Shown: in pieces, positions 8,351-17,681 of the stretch
How the letters are laid out: each line of letters starts with the position of its first letter
Position numbering within the stretch: position 1 is the first letter of the stretch
From: Propionivibrio dicarboxylicus
GTDB taxonomy: Bacteria > Pseudomonadota > Gammaproteobacteria > Burkholderiales > Rhodocyclaceae
Length of the DNA stretch: 64,000 nt
Direction: 5' to 3'
Assembly (NCBI GenBank): GCA_945902805.1
Contig: CAMDMZ010000009.1
Span: forward strand, 1-64,000
The notes under the pieces: model-generated
What the model saw: the letters and a program-made list of their open reading frames with translations, nothing else
The model's database searches: none
What the model was told of the DNA's origin: nothing
Position numbers and translations under genes: made by a program

Positions 8351-9450
8351 CGGACTCTGTCGACGCGTTGGCCGCCTGGTTGCGGCTGACGCTGATTCCC
8401 GGTATCGGCGGCGAAACCCAACGATCGCTGCTCAAGGCCTTCGGCTTGCCGGAAGCGGTGTTTGCGGCCAGTCATTCGGCGCTGGCCGGTGTGATCGGCA
8501 GCCCCTTGGCCGAACGCCTGCACAACCATGACGCCAACGCCACAATAGCGCCGACGCTCGACTGGGCAGCGCAAGCCGGCAACGGCATCGTCACCCTGGC
8601 TGATCCCGATTACCCGCAAGCCTTGCTCGACAGCGCTGATCCACCGGTTCTCTTGTACCTCAAGGGGCGTCGCGACCTGCTCAATCAGCCGATGCTGGCC
8701 ATGGTTGGCAGTCGCAATGCCACGGCGCAGGGCGAACGTGATGCGACCGCCTTTGCCCGTAGCCTGAGTGAAGCGGGGCTTACCATCGTCAGCGGCCTGG
8801 CGCTGGGTATCGACGCGGCAGCACATCGTGGCGCGCTCGCCACAGCGGCCAGCACCATTGCCGTCATCGGCACCGGCGCCGATCGCCTGTATCCCGCCCG
8901 AAACGCCGATCTGGCACGTGAAATTGCCGAACGCGGCGCCATCCTTTCCGAATTCCCGCTCGGCACACCCGCTCTGGCCAATAATTTCCCGCGTCGCAAC
9001 CGCATCATTGCCGGCATGGCCAAAGGCTGCCTGGTCGTTGAAGCGGCACCACGTAGCGGCTCCTTGATCACCGCGCGCCTGTCCGCCGAAGCCGGACGCG
9101 AGGTATTTGCGATTCCCGGTTCGATTCATTCGCCCCAGGCGCGCGGCTGCCATCAGTTGATCCGGCAAGGCGCCAAACTCGTCGAAACCTCCCAGGACGT
9201 TCTCGAAGAACTCGGCTGGACCGGACAATCCGCCAGTAGAGAAAAAGTCGGTCCCGGCGAGACGGCGAGTAAACCCGATGCCGACGAAGAGCGTGTACTT
9301 ACTGCCTTGGGAAACAGTCCCTGTGACCTCGATACACTATCGCAACGAAGTGGCTTGACGGCTGCCGGCCTTCTTGCCATCCTGCTCCCTATGGAACTCG
9401 GCGGCCGCCTGGCGCAACTGCCCGGTGGTCTGTACCAAAGACTCCATTAG
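8347..9450 (+). CDS. dprA: DNA-processing protein DprA (Smf)
   Basis: DprA loads RecA on single-stranded DNA taken up during transformation. The 367-aa product starts at TTG 8347, overlapping lysM. The Rossmann-like DprA core is clear (AMVGSRNATAQGERDA, TIVSGLALGIDAAAHRGAL, SEFPLGTPALANNFPRRNRI, GSLITARLSAEAGREVFAIPG), followed by a C-terminal winged-helix (DLDTLSQRSGLTAAGLLAIL). Between them, residues 299-307 (EKVGPGETA) are a sense in-frame copy of the dispersed 27-bp repeat, placed in the linker. Next gene is smg, 14 nt on. Confidence 0.96.
   Translation: MTDSVDALAAWLRLTLIPGIGGETQRSLLKAFGLPEAVFAASHSALAGVIGSPLAERLHNHDANATIAPTLDWAAQAGNGIVTLADPDYPQALLDSADPPVLLYLKGRRDLLNQPMLAMVGSRNATAQGERDATAFARSLSEAGLTIVSGLALGIDAAAHRGALATAASTIAVIGTGADRLYPARNADLAREIAERGAILSEFPLGTPALANNFPRRNRIIAGMAKGCLVVEAAPRSGSLITARLSAEAGREVFAIPGSIHSPQARGCHQLIRQGAKLVETSQDVLEELGWTGQSASREKVGPGETASKPDADEERVLTALGNSPCDLDTLSQRSGLTAAGLLAILLPMELGGRLAQLPGGLYQRLH
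9241..9267 (+). repeat. Dispersed 27-bp repeat, copy 2 (in dprA, sense)
   Basis: 25 of 27 matches to the consensus. It is read in frame as EKVGPGETA in the linker between the DprA core and its winged-helix domain. Confidence 0.85.
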
Positions 9451-9464
9451 GAGAAGGCAGCAAA

Positions 9465-9950
9465 ATGATCGATATCCTCGTTTACCTGTTCGAAAACTAT
9501 CAGCCCGACGCCTGCCCGGCGCCTTCGGTGCTGGCCAAGAAGTTGTCGGCAGCCGGCTTCGAGGCCGATGACATTTCCGCCGCGCTGGTCTGGCTGGACG
9601 GCTTGATCAGCGAGAAGCCGGCACTGGAAACCGGTGCCGGCCTCGGCTCGATCCGCGTCTATGACGAGGACGAGGCCGCCCGCCTGACCGTCGAGAGTCG
9701 CGGCTTTCTGGCCTTCCTCGAACATCAGGAAGCCATCGACCCCGCTCTGCGCGAGTTGATCATTGAGCGTGCCTTGGCACTGCCCGGCGATACGGTCGGC
9801 GTCGATCGCCTCAAAGTCATTGTGCTCACCGTGGTCTGGCGTCGGCAGCACGCGATCGATGCGTTGATACTCGAAGAATTGCTGGCCGAAGACGACGACG
9901 ATGACGATAGCGACGTCGGCCCGGATACCTTGCGGATCTTCGTTCATTAG
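9465..9950 (+). CDS. smg: Smg family protein (DUF494)
   Basis: A 161-aa cytoplasmic protein of unknown biochemical function that is nearly always encoded between dprA and a topoisomerase gene. The family N-terminus MIDILVYLFENY is intact, helices follow, and the C-terminal part contains a run of aspartates (EDDDDDDSD) before DTLRIFVH. A good GGAG ribosome-binding site precedes ATG 9465. It is likely co-transcribed with lysM and dprA; the 119-nt gap to topB holds short inverted repeats (for example CCGGT-CACG-ACCGG at 9960-9973) without a clear T tract. Confidence 0.92.
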   Translation: MIDILVYLFENYQPDACPAPSVLAKKLSAAGFEADDISAALVWLDGLISEKPALETGAGLGSIRVYDEDEAARLTVESRGFLAFLEHQEAIDPALRELIIERALALPGDTVGVDRLKVIVLTVVWRRQHAIDALILEELLAEDDDDDDSDVGPDTLRIFVH

Positions 9951-10069
9951 CCGATTTATCCGGTCACGACCGGCACTTTAGAAAACTCCGGATTTGCTTT
10001 TTTGCGGAGGGCGCGCTTAAGATGCGCCGCTCTTGATTGCGTCTTTGACTTGAAACGCCCGAAAAAACA

Positions 10070-12649
10070 ATGACCAAGCAGCTCATCATCGCCGAGAAGC
10101 CCTCCGTCGCCAACGATATCGCGAAAGCATTGGGCGGCATGGGCGAGACTTTTGCCAAAACTGGCGACTATTTCGAGAGTGACAACTATGTCCTCTCATC
10201 CGCTATCGGCCACTTGCTCGAACTCACGGTTCCTGAGGAATACGACGTCAAGCGCGGTAAATGGACATTTACCCATTTGCCGATGATTCCGCCGCACTTC
10301 GCGCTGAATCCGATCGAGAAGACGGCGGAGCGCCTGCGGCTGCTCACCCGCCTGATCAAACGCAAAGATGTGACCGGCCTGGTGAACGCCTGCGACGCGG
10401 GCCGCGAAGGCGAATTGATCTTCCGTTACGTCGCCCAGCACGCACTGGGCGAAAAGCAAAAACCGGTGCGCCGACTGTGGTTGCAGTCGATGACCGCCAA
10501 CGCCATCCGCGACGGCTTCGCCAAGCTGCGGACCAACGACGAAATGATGCCGCTGGCCGATGCGGCCCGTTGCCGCTCGGAAGCCGACTGGCTGATCGGC
10601 ATCAACGGCACCCGCGCCATGACCGCGTTCAATTCCAAGGAAGGCGGCTTCTACAAGACCCCGGTGGGCCGCGTGCAAACGCCGACCCTGGCCATCCTAG
10701 TCGAGCGCGAACGCCGCATCAAGGCCTTCGTTTCTCGCGATTACTGGGAAGTCGAGGCGGAGTTCCAGTGCGTCGCCGGCACCTACAAGGGGCGCTGGTT
10801 CGACGAAAAGTTCAAAAAGAACGAGGACGAACACGCACGGCCGGAACGCTTGTGGCAGCAATCCAAAGCCGACGCTATCCGCAAGACCTGCCTCGGCCAG
10901 CACGGCGTGGTCGAAGAGGAAAGCAAGCCGAAGACCGAAGCCTGTCCGATGCTCTACGACCTCACCTCACTGCAACGCGAGGCCAACGGCCGCTTCGGCT
11001 TCAGCGCCAAGAACACGCTGGGCATCGCACAAGCCCTGTACGAAAAGCACAAGGTGCTGACCTATCCGCGAACCGACGCGCGCTGCCTGCCCGAGGACTA
11101 TCTCGGCACCGTCAAGGAAACTCTGGGTAACCTCGAAGGCATCTACGCCAAGCATGCGGCACCGATCCTTAAAAACGGTTGGGTGCATCCGAACAAGCGC
11201 ATCTTCAACAATGCCAAGATTTCCGACCACTTCGCCATCATTCCGACCGGGACCGCGCCGAAGACGCTAAGCGAACCCGAGCAGAAGATTTACGACCTAG
11301 TGACCAAACGTTTCCTCGCCATCTTCTACCCGGCGGCCGAATACAACATCACCACACGCATCACACGTGTCGAGAAGGAAGCCTTCAAGACCGAGGGCAA
11401 AGTCCTTGTCACCTCGGGTTGGCTGGCGGTGTATGGCAAGGAAGCCGCGAGCGATGAGGAGGAAAGCCCCAACCTGCCGCCGCTGCAAAAAGATGAACGC
11501 GTCTGGGCCAAGGATATCGAGGTCAAGTTCAAGGCCACGCAGCCGCCGCCGCGTTTTTCTGAAGCCACGCTGCTGACCGCCATGGAAGGGGCAGGAAAGC
11601 TGATCGACGACGAGGAACTGCGCGAAGCAATGAGCGAGCGCGGTCTTGGCACGCCAGCCACGCGGGCCGCCACCATCGAAGGTTTGATCGCCGAAGAATA
11701 CGTCCATCGCAACGGCCGTGAACTGCAGCCGACGGCCAAGGCGGCGACGCTGCTGTTTGCGCTGGAACAGCTCAAGGTCGATGAAATCCGTTCGCCCGAA
11801 CTGACCGGTGAGTGGGAGTTCAAGCTCAAGGAAATGGAGCAAGGGCGCCTGAAGCGCGATGAATTCATGTCGCACATCACGCATCAGACGCAGCTGATGG
11901 TCGAACGCATCAAGACCGGCGAATTCGCCGATCCGGATTTCGGCACCCTGAACGCACCGTGCCCCAAATGCGGTGGAAAGATCCATGAGGGCTACAAGCA
12001 CTTCCAGTGCGCCAATTGCGACTACAAGCTATGGAAAGTCGTTGCCAGTCGCCAATGGGAACCTGAGGAAATGGACGAACTGCTGTCCAAACGGCAGATC
12101 GGTCCGCTGCAAGGCTTCCGCAGCAAGATGGGACGCGCTTTCGCCGCCGTGATTAAGCTCGACGAAAACCATGGTCCGAGTTTTGACTTCGGCAACGAAA
12201 GTGCTGAAGGCGCCGAAGAGGTTGATTTCAGTAACGCCGAAAAACTCGGCACCTGCCCCAAATGCGGCGGCACGATTTATGATCAGCCGATGGCCTATGT
12301 GTGCGAAAAATCGGTGGGCGCGGCCAAGAGTTGCGATTTTCGTTCCGGCAAGGTGATTTTGCAGCAGGAAGTCAGCAAGGCTGAGATGCAGAAGTTGCTC
12401 GAGACCGGCAAGACCTCGCTGCTCAAGGGCTTCGTTTCCAACCGCACCAAACGCAAGTTCTCGGCGTTCCTGGTGCGCGGCAAGGACGGCAAGGTCGGCT
12501 TTGAGTTCGAGGAACGCAAGGCGGCGCCTAAAAAAGCAGCCGTTGAAAAAGTCGGTGCTGGCGAGACGGCGCAGGCAGAAAAGCCGGTCACCAAAAAAGC
12601 TCCGGCAAAAAAATCTGCCGCAAAAAAAGTGCCAGCTAAGAAACCCTGA
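10070..12649 (+). CDS. topB: DNA topoisomerase III
   Basis: A type IA topoisomerase that relaxes or decatenates DNA by a transient single-strand break. The TOPRIM domain is N-terminal (QLIIAEKPSVANDIAKAL, and NACDAGREGELIF with the acidic metal ligands). The catalytic tyrosine is in VLTYPRTDARCLP at about residue 332. C-terminal zinc-ribbon-type segments have CPKCGG...CANC and CPKCGG...C pairs. The tail is basic (KKAPAKKSAAKKVPAKKP). Residues 826-834 (EKVGAGETA) are a perfect copy of the dispersed repeat at the junction with that tail. The length of 859 aa is usual for the betaproteobacterial form. The stop overlaps the next start (TGATG). Confidence 0.95.
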   Translation: MTKQLIIAEKPSVANDIAKALGGMGETFAKTGDYFESDNYVLSSAIGHLLELTVPEEYDVKRGKWTFTHLPMIPPHFALNPIEKTAERLRLLTRLIKRKDVTGLVNACDAGREGELIFRYVAQHALGEKQKPVRRLWLQSMTANAIRDGFAKLRTNDEMMPLADAARCRSEADWLIGINGTRAMTAFNSKEGGFYKTPVGRVQTPTLAILVERERRIKAFVSRDYWEVEAEFQCVAGTYKGRWFDEKFKKNEDEHARPERLWQQSKADAIRKTCLGQHGVVEEESKPKTEACPMLYDLTSLQREANGRFGFSAKNTLGIAQALYEKHKVLTYPRTDARCLPEDYLGTVKETLGNLEGIYAKHAAPILKNGWVHPNKRIFNNAKISDHFAIIPTGTAPKTLSEPEQKIYDLVTKRFLAIFYPAAEYNITTRITRVEKEAFKTEGKVLVTSGWLAVYGKEAASDEEESPNLPPLQKDERVWAKDIEVKFKATQPPPRFSEATLLTAMEGAGKLIDDEELREAMSERGLGTPATRAATIEGLIAEEYVHRNGRELQPTAKAATLLFALEQLKVDEIRSPELTGEWEFKLKEMEQGRLKRDEFMSHITHQTQLMVERIKTGEFADPDFGTLNAPCPKCGGKIHEGYKHFQCANCDYKLWKVVASRQWEPEEMDELLSKRQIGPLQGFRSKMGRAFAAVIKLDENHGPSFDFGNESAEGAEEVDFSNAEKLGTCPKCGGTIYDQPMAYVCEKSVGAAKSCDFRSGKVILQQEVSKAEMQKLLETGKTSLLKGFVSNRTKRKFSAFLVRGKDGKVGFEFEERKAAPKKAAVEKVGAGETAQAEKPVTKKAPAKKSAAKKVPAKKP
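12545..12571 (+). repeat. Dispersed 27-bp repeat, copy 3 (in topB, sense)
   Basis: 27 of 27 matches; this copy defines the consensus. It is read in frame as EKVGAGETA just before the lysine/alanine tail of TopB. Confidence 0.9.
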
Positions 12650-13236
12650 TGAATCCCGCCTGCATTCGGGCGGTTCTCGACTTTTGGTTTCTGCCAGCGA
12701 ACGACCCATGTCATAACCACTTCCGTCCCGAGTGGTTTCGCAAGGACACCGCCTTCGACAACGAAATCGCTACCCGATTCGGGGCCGATGTCGAGGCCGC
12801 ATTGGCCAGTTCAGCGCCAGCCAACGACCGTGCCGAATCCGTATTGGCGCACATTCTGCTGCTTGACCAATTCACCCGTAACATTTTCCGCGATACACCA
12901 CGCGCCTTCGCCGGGGATGGGCAGGCGCTCGCCCTGGCCACCGAGCTGATCAGTCGGGGTGCCGACAAGAACCTGCCACCCCTGCAGCGCTGGTTTGCTT
13001 TCTTGCCCTTCGAACACAGCGAATCATTGCTCGATCAGGAACGCTCGGTCGCATTGTTCGCCGCGTTGCGGCGCGAAGCGCAAGCGCCCGCTTTCGATGG
13101 TGCCTACGACTACGCCGTGCGCCACCGCGACGTTATCGATCGCTTCGGACGTTTCCCGCATCGGAACTCGATCCTTGGTCGAGACTCGACTGTGGATGAA
13201 ATCGAGTTCCTGCGACAGCCGGGTTCGTCCTTCTAA
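12649..13236 (+). CDS. DUF924 family protein
   Basis: A 195-aa cytoplasmic protein of unknown function. Family features seen: an early VLDFWFLPAND, then FRPEWFRKDTAFDNEI, ILLLDQFTRNIFRDTPRAFAGD, RWFAFLPFEHSE and a late DRFGRFPHRNSILGRDST. Start ATG 12649 overlaps the topB stop by one base, so translation is probably coupled. The gene converges with the EF-G-like gene; a hairpin lies between the two stops. Confidence 0.88.
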   Translation: MNPACIRAVLDFWFLPANDPCHNHFRPEWFRKDTAFDNEIATRFGADVEAALASSAPANDRAESVLAHILLLDQFTRNIFRDTPRAFAGDGQALALATELISRGADKNLPPLQRWFAFLPFEHSESLLDQERSVALFAALRREAQAPAFDGAYDYAVRHRDVIDRFGRFPHRNSILGRDSTVDEIEFLRQPGSSF

Positions 13237-13270
13237 AAAAATTACGGCCGGTAAATTCGCTATCGGCCGT
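13235..13270 (-). terminator. Terminator between convergent DUF924 and EF-G-like genes
   Basis: ACGGCCG (13244-13250) and CGGCCGT (13264-13270) form a 7-bp stem. On the minus strand it is followed by a T-rich run (complement of A7 at 13235-13241), which fits termination of the EF-G-like gene. Confidence 0.65.
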
Positions 13271-13298
13271 GGCGCACGATCACGCAGTGTCAGGTGAA

Positions 13299-15350
13299 TC
13301 AATCGTCTTCTTCATGCAACTTGAACTGACCGGCCAGCTTCTGCTGCACTTGTGGCGGCACTTGGGCATGGTGCGAAAACTGGATGCTGTAAGAACCCTG
13401 ACCACCGGTCAGTGACTTAAGGCGCGATGCGTAGTCGGTAATCTCGCCCAACGGCACTTCGCCACTCACGGCGGCGCTACCAAATCCGCGTGGATTGGTG
13501 CCGGTGATATGACCACGGCGGCTGGAGAGATCGCCCGCGATATCGCCCATGGTACTTTCCGGGACCACCACATCGATGCTGACAATCGGCTCCAGCACGA
13601 TGGGGGCGGCGGCACGAATGGCAGCGATGGTCGCTTTGCGGCCGGCGGTGACGAAGGCGACTTCCTTGCCGTCCACCGGATGAGTCTTGCCGTCATAGAC
13701 GATCACGCGTAAATCGACCACCGGATAGCCCGCCGTCACACCATCGGTGAGCGCCTGACGCACACCCTTTTCCACGGCCGGCATGAACACGCCAGGAATG
13801 ACGCCGCCCTTGACGTGATCGACGAACTCGAAGCCGGCACCGCGTTCCATCGGCTCAATCTTCAGATACACCTCGCCAAACTGGCCAGCACCGCCCGATT
13901 GCTTCTTGTGCCGGCAATGCCCTTCGGCGCCTTGCGTTATGGTTTCGCGATAGGGAATCAACGGCGGGCGGGTGTCGAGTTCCATCTTGAACTGCGTCGC
14001 CATTTTTTCCAGCTTGTAGCGCAAATGCATTTCGCCGAGGCCACGGATCACGGTCTCGTGCGTCGTCGGGTGGCGCTCGACCTCGAAACAAGGATCTTCC
14101 AGTTCCAGCTTGTGCAGAATCTCGAACAGGCGCTGCTCGTCGCCCTTCTTCTTGGTCTCGACGGCCAAGCCCTGCATCGGCTGCGGAAACTCGAGCGGCT
14201 TCAGGTGAATGTTGTCTTCATCGTGCGAATCATGCAACACGGCGTCGAATTCGATCTCCTCGACCTTGGCGATGGCGCCAAGATCACCGGGCACCAACTG
14301 GTCCACCTCGACAAAGTCCTTGCCCTGCAACTGGTACAGATGCCCAACCTTGAACGGCTTCTTGGCGTCGCCGACGTAAAGTTGGCTGTCTTTCTTCATC
14401 GTGCCCTGATGGACGCGGAAAACACCGACCTTGCCCATGTAAGGGTCAGCGATGATCTTGAAGACATGCGCCAACACGTGCTTGCCGGCATCCGGCGCGG
14501 CATCGAACGACTCGGCATTCGGTCCGGGTTCGCCACGATAAAACAGCGGCGGATTGCCTTCGGCAGGGTTCGGTGCCAGGTTGGCCAGCACATGCAACAG
14601 CTCGCCAAGGCCGGCGCCCGTGCGTGCGGAGGTAAACACGATGGGAATCATGTGTCCTTCGCGCAGGGCTTTTTCAAATGGGGCGTGCAGATCAGCCGCT
14701 GACGGATCGGTACCTTCTTCAAGGTAGCGTGCCAGTAGGGTCTCGTCTTCCTCGACCAGTTGATCAATCAACTGACGGTGGGCATGGGCAACGGAATCGA
14801 AATCGGCGTCGCCCGCATCATGTTCCAGCACCTCGACGACCTCGTTGCTCCCATGCACCGGCAGGTCGAGCAGCAGGCACTGCTTGCCAAAACGCTCGCG
14901 GATGGAATTGACCAACCCCGGCAGATCCACATTGTCGGCATCGATCTTGTTGATCACGATCATGCGCGCCAGGCCACGCGCCTCGGCCGCCTTCATCATG
15001 CGCTCGGTCGCCAGCTCGATGCCGGTCTGGGCATTGATGACCACCAGCGCGGTATCGGCACCAGCCAATGCAGCCACCGCCTGACCGGCGAAATCCGGAT
15101 ATCCCGGCGTGTCGATCATGTGCACATGAACGCCTTCGGTCACGAAATTCACCAGCGCCGAATTCAAGGAATGTGCGGCTGATTTTTCTTGCGGATCGAA
15201 GTCACAAACGGTATTGCCTTTCTCAACCGCCCCCTTGGCCGCGATCGCGCCGGTCTTGAATAGCAAGGCCTCGGCCAAGGAGGTCTTGCCGGCGCCGCCG
15301 TGGCCTACGAGGACCACAGTGCGGATCGATTCGGTGGTGTAGCTTGACAT
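13299..15350 (-). CDS. Elongation factor G-like GTPase (EF-G paralogue)
   Basis: A 683-aa translational GTPase of the EF-G-like (FusA2) group. Switch and nucleotide motifs are present: P-loop VGHGGAGKTSL, DTPGYPDF, and NKID for guanine recognition. Domains III-V of the EF-G type follow and the protein ends QKLAGQFKLHEEDD. Compared with true EF-G the P-loop is GHGGAGKT rather than AHIDAGKT, and the gene is not in a str operon, so it is a paralogue, not the essential translocase. Its exact role is unknown. GAGGGAG precedes the ATG. trmA lies 39 nt upstream on the same strand. Confidence 0.9.
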   Translation of the reverse strand: MSSYTTESIRTVVLVGHGGAGKTSLAEALLFKTGAIAAKGAVEKGNTVCDFDPQEKSAAHSLNSALVNFVTEGVHVHMIDTPGYPDFAGQAVAALAGADTALVVINAQTGIELATERMMKAAEARGLARMIVINKIDADNVDLPGLVNSIRERFGKQCLLLDLPVHGSNEVVEVLEHDAGDADFDSVAHAHRQLIDQLVEEDETLLARYLEEGTDPSAADLHAPFEKALREGHMIPIVFTSARTGAGLGELLHVLANLAPNPAEGNPPLFYRGEPGPNAESFDAAPDAGKHVLAHVFKIIADPYMGKVGVFRVHQGTMKKDSQLYVGDAKKPFKVGHLYQLQGKDFVEVDQLVPGDLGAIAKVEEIEFDAVLHDSHDEDNIHLKPLEFPQPMQGLAVETKKKGDEQRLFEILHKLELEDPCFEVERHPTTHETVIRGLGEMHLRYKLEKMATQFKMELDTRPPLIPYRETITQGAEGHCRHKKQSGGAGQFGEVYLKIEPMERGAGFEFVDHVKGGVIPGVFMPAVEKGVRQALTDGVTAGYPVVDLRVIVYDGKTHPVDGKEVAFVTAGRKATIAAIRAAAPIVLEPIVSIDVVVPESTMGDIAGDLSSRRGHITGTNPRGFGSAAVSGEVPLGEITDYASRLKSLTGGQGSYSIQFSHHAQVPPQVQQKLAGQFKLHEEDD

Positions 15351-15389
15351 TGCGCGTACTCCCTCTTTTGGTTAGTTATGGGCCGGATT

Positions 15390-16517
15390 CTACGCTGCGG
15401 AGCCCTCGCGTGACGCTCTTGGCGCACTGATGCGGCGGGTCAATACCAGACCGCATTCGAGGTGATGGGTGTACGGAAACTGATCGAACAACGCCGCTGA
15501 TGTGATCTCGTGCGTTGGCTGCAAAGCAACCACGTTTTCATACAAAGTGGCCGGATTGCAGGAAACGTAAATGATGCGCTCAAAGCCTTTCGCCAGCTCG
15601 ATGGTTTCGGCATCGAGACCACTGCGTGGTGGATCGACAAACAGCGTGTTCAATTGGTACTGGCCAAGGTCGATTTCGTCGAGCCGATTGAAAACGCGGG
15701 CCCGCGCCAGCGCCTGGCTGATCTCTTCACTCGACAGGCGCACCAGCGCCACATTGCTGATCTGGTTGGCGTCCAGGTTGTAGTGCGCCGCCTTGACCGA
15801 CGTCTTACTGATTTCAGTAGCCAGCACCTTCGTAAATAGCGGCGCCATTGCCACGGTGAAGTTGCCGTTGCCGCAGTACAACTCGAGCAGATCACCGCCA
15901 TTTTCGGCTACTTGCCCGCGCACCCAGGACAGCATCTGACGATTGACCTCACCATTGGGTTGCGTAAAGCTACCCTCGATTTGCTGATACTGCAGGACGC
16001 GGCCATCCAGCTCAAAAGACTCAGTGACCCAGTCGGTATCGAGCACGACTTTCTGGCGATGACTGCGCCCAATAAGCTTGGCCTTCAGTTTGGCAGCAAG
16101 TTCCCTCGCTGCCACTTCCCAGGTGGCATCAAGCACCTTATGGTAGATCAGGGTGATCATCAACTCGCCGCTGAGCGTCGTTAGAAAATTCACTTGATAG
16201 AGGCGATTCGAGAGCAGGTGATTTCCCTGCAACAGCTCGCGTAAGTGCATCATCGCTTCGCAAATGGGTTGCGCGGCAATCGGGAACTCGTCGATGATCA
16301 CCGGTCGTTTCGGGTCTGCGGCGGCGAACATCGCGTAGTCCACGCGGTCGCCCAGGTGATAAATACGGAATTCGACGCGCAAGCGAAAATGCAGCGGCTG
16401 TGAGGAAAATACCGTGGGGGTGGGAGTGCCAACGGCCGCAAAATCAGTGGTGAATTTCGCCACTTTCGCGGCAAGTAGCGTGGCGTAGTCAGCGGGACGA
16501 ATATTCTGCAGAGGCAT
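15390..16517 (-). CDS. trmA: tRNA (uracil-5-)-methyltransferase TrmA
   Basis: TrmA methylates U54 of tRNA to make ribothymidine, using S-adenosylmethionine. Start MPLQNIRPADYATLL at 16517 gives 375 aa, close to the usual length; the open frame reaches 16628 with unlike residues. SAM-binding LLELYCGNGNFTVAMAPLF, FVDPPRSGLD and the catalytic cysteine region IIYVSCNPATLYEN are intact. The product supplies the tRNA modification step and depends on MetK for its donor. It lies upstream of the EF-G-like gene and is likely co-transcribed. Confidence 0.95.
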   Translation of the reverse strand: MPLQNIRPADYATLLAAKVAKFTTDFAAVGTPTPTVFSSQPLHFRLRVEFRIYHLGDRVDYAMFAAADPKRPVIIDEFPIAAQPICEAMMHLRELLQGNHLLSNRLYQVNFLTTLSGELMITLIYHKVLDATWEVAARELAAKLKAKLIGRSHRQKVVLDTDWVTESFELDGRVLQYQQIEGSFTQPNGEVNRQMLSWVRGQVAENGGDLLELYCGNGNFTVAMAPLFTKVLATEISKTSVKAAHYNLDANQISNVALVRLSSEEISQALARARVFNRLDEIDLGQYQLNTLFVDPPRSGLDAETIELAKGFERIIYVSCNPATLYENVVALQPTHEITSAALFDQFPYTHHLECGLVLTRRISAPRASREGSAA

Positions 16518-16651
16518 GGTGTGCCACGTATGAGGAATCGATTGAAGGGCTGCATTCTGGCATGGACATCGGCAAGCTTGCGCTGCGGCCGCTATAGTTC
16601 TGCCCTTAGGGTCTATGACTGACCGCAAATCCTGTTGCCTGCCAAACCCCG

Positions 16652-17656
16652 ATGGAAAATCCGTTTACCCTGCTTGGTCTTACCCATGGCGTCTCAACTG
16701 AAGAGATCAAGCGTGCCTATCGGCGGCTGGCCATGCAGTGGCACCCCGATCGCAATCCGACGCGCGAGGCGGAAGAGCACTTCAAGCGGATCAAGGCGGC
16801 CTATGAAATTCTGCTCGACCCTGTGCAGCGGGCCGATTGGGAATCGGGGCGCGCGCCCGACGACGACGCAGACGCGCCAAGTGGCGAATCTGCCGACATG
16901 GTCTTGTCACTCGATCTCGAAGAGGCCGCCAGTGGTTGCACCAAGACGCTCACACTAGACACTAGGCGCTCCTGTACCGAATGTGACGGGAAGGGCAGCA
17001 TTGAGCTCAGAGCATCTGTGGCCTGTTCCAGTTGCCAAGGTGTTGGGCGGATTCGTAGCGGACGCTCCAGCACCACTTGCACGGTTTGCGGCGGGCGCGG
17101 CTATGTGCGCATCGCCTCTTGTCCAGCCTGTACCGGCCGTGGGTGGACAACGAGCGCGCGCCAAGTCACACTGCGCGTGCCCGCCGGCATGCAAACTGGC
17201 GAGCGTCTGCGCCTCGCGCGCCAACATCGCCCGCGCGACGGTGAGGTCGCGACAGATCTTTTCGTCGCCCTGGTGATACGCCCCCATTCACTGTTTAGCT
17301 TGGACGGCAAAGACCTGCTCTGCACGGTGCCGGTAAACATCTTTCGTCTACTGCACGACGGAACGCTCGAAATCCCGACGCTTAATGGCATTCAGCAGAT
17401 CAGCATCCAGCCCTATCCGGGTCATGGTCTGGAGTACAAGCTGCCCGGACTCGGCTATCCGGGGCGACATGGGCGTGGCGTGGGCCATCTGCGCCTAAAA
17501 TTGCAGCCCGTTTTCCCGGACCATTTCACCGATGTCGAACTCAAGCTCCTGCTTCGTCTGGAAAAGCTCGTCCTTGAGAAGGCTAGCACTCAGGCGCCGG
17601 AACTGGCCGCCTGGGAACGAAAGCTAGCGCAAACCCGGTCACGAAGTGCCGAGTAG
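16652..17656 (+). CDS. DnaJ-like chaperone with J domain and zinc-finger domain
   Basis: A 334-aa co-chaperone-like protein. The J domain (about 1-65) has the HPD motif in QWHPDRNPT. Four CxxCxGxG zinc motifs follow (CTECDGKG, CSSCQGVG, CTVCGGRG, CPACTGRG at about 109-165), then a C-terminal substrate-binding region (VTLRVPAGMQTGERLRL). Unlike canonical DnaJ, the Gly/Phe-rich linker is replaced by an acidic Asp-rich stretch (PDDDADAPSGES). It is not next to dnaK, so it is a second DnaJ-type protein, probably stimulating an Hsp70 with its own clients. The start ATG 16652 lacks a strong ribosome-binding site. Confidence 0.88.
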   Translation: MENPFTLLGLTHGVSTEEIKRAYRRLAMQWHPDRNPTREAEEHFKRIKAAYEILLDPVQRADWESGRAPDDDADAPSGESADMVLSLDLEEAASGCTKTLTLDTRRSCTECDGKGSIELRASVACSSCQGVGRIRSGRSSTTCTVCGGRGYVRIASCPACTGRGWTTSARQVTLRVPAGMQTGERLRLARQHRPRDGEVATDLFVALVIRPHSLFSLDGKDLLCTVPVNIFRLLHDGTLEIPTLNGIQQISIQPYPGHGLEYKLPGLGYPGRHGRGVGHLRLKLQPVFPDHFTDVELKLLLRLEKLVLEKASTQAPELAAWERKLAQTRSRSAE

Positions 17657-17681
17657 AGTTGGACAGGCAGCGAGTTACGAG

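Noticed and set aside
9951-10069. Possible terminator between smg and topB
   Set aside because: Several short inverted repeats are present (CCGGT-CACG-ACCGG, CTCCG...CGGAG, GGCGC...GCGCC), but none is followed by a convincing T tract.
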